A stretch of DNA of 64,000 bases. Origin: Gordionus sp. m RMFG-2023. Its lineage: Eukaryota > Nematomorpha > Gordioida > Chordodea > Parachordodidae. Positions 63,801 to 64,000 of this stretch are shown in pieces (positions within the stretch are counted from its first letter, which is position 1; every line of letters starts with the position of its first letter). Under the pieces are notes generated by a model that was not told the DNA's origin, made no database searches, and saw nothing but the letters and a program-made list of their open reading frames with translations. The translations under genes were made by a program, and so were the position numbers. The stretch is taken from the NCBI RefSeq assembly GCF_954871325.1, contig NC_088777.1, forward strand, positions 45,733,366 to 45,797,365. Reading direction: 5' to 3'.

Positions 63801-64000
63801 CATCTTGCTCATCTCCCCAAACTTACAACGGCATTACCACATGGACAAAATTCTTAACAAACCGGTGATAATAATTTACCATACCCACAAAAGACTGTAT
63901 TTCCGCTTTACATCGAACTTCACCATATTTTTGATTCCAACCATATTTTTATGCAGTGGCCGCACTTCCACTCCTTTAATCCGATATCCCAAATAAACAA
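60890..64000 (-). mobile_element. Ty3/gypsy fossil, element 3 (decayed, runs off the window)
   Basis: Minus-strand pol pieces in gypsy order. RT-end sequence lies at 63780-64000, then RNase H (LVCFNNELEVVLAVDASNKG near 63700). Integrase follows (VVDSYSKWVEFEVVRGLNTQ, IVSSGGPAF and LAPPYHLSSNG at 62660-62965) and the integrase barrel (RHVDQLRRG at 61590-61800). A ~90-bp segment of the pol 3' end is repeated (60897-60985 and 61535-61620). It is heavily broken, with more than ten breaks, and clearly the oldest of the three gypsy copies. No LTR is recognised within the window. Confidence 0.85.

Overview
The window reads as AT-rich nuclear DNA of an invertebrate animal. It holds a five-exon cytoplasmic-type actin gene, two 5S rRNA genes close to the metazoan consensus, one further spliced host gene, and a dense, nested set of transposable elements. 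No bacterial gene organisation is visible. I cannot name the phylum from the sequence alone.

Layout. (1) 1-4.6 kb: a non-LTR retrotransposon (LINE-A, minus strand) with an N-terminal zinc finger, reverse transcriptase, a CCHC finger and the start of a restriction-enzyme-like endonuclease region. Two ~297-bp direct repeats lie upstream of it. (2) 4.6-18.8 kb: two Ty3/gypsy-type LTR elements, both minus strand. Element 1 (4685-11753) has nearly identical 369-bp LTRs and a GAAAT target duplication, and is very young. It sits inside one arm of a ~430-bp inverted repeat whose other arm lies in the 3' part of the older, broken element 2 (12132-18761). (3) 19.9-23.9 kb: a decayed LINE reverse transcriptase of the LINE-A type, split by a 745-bp internally deleted hAT transposon (8-bp target duplication) and by a 2.7-kb non-coding LTR retrotransposon (5-bp target duplication). 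(4) 25.8-28.5 kb: another LINE-A-type fragment (plus strand), then a decayed ZMYM1/THAP12-like hAT transposon. (5) 29.4-31 kb: two identical 5S rRNA genes in inverted orientation with a LINE-A-type 3' fragment between them. (6) 34.8-40.8 kb: a five-exon host gene for a predicted 380-residue protein with two membrane segments and a C-terminal PPxY motif; all four introns carry transposon debris. (7) 40.8-50.2 kb: no convincing gene; MITEs, a solo LTR, a tRNA-like sequence and diverged repeats. (8) 50.2-54.1 kb: the actin gene (minus). (9) 54.1-60 kb: AT-rich DNA, palindromic MITEs, a ~110-bp tandem array, an RTE-like LINE 3' end and a 245-bp pentanucleotide array. (10) 60.9-64 kb: a decayed Ty3/gypsy fossil running off the window.

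The most distinctive unexplained signals are: a family of ~140-215-bp near-perfect palindromic MITEs with TA flanks (at least ten copies); a GC-rich MITE family that stands out in this AT-rich DNA; the inverted repeat spanning the 3' LTR of element 2; and an extra zinc-knuckle reading frame downstream of pol in the young element 1.
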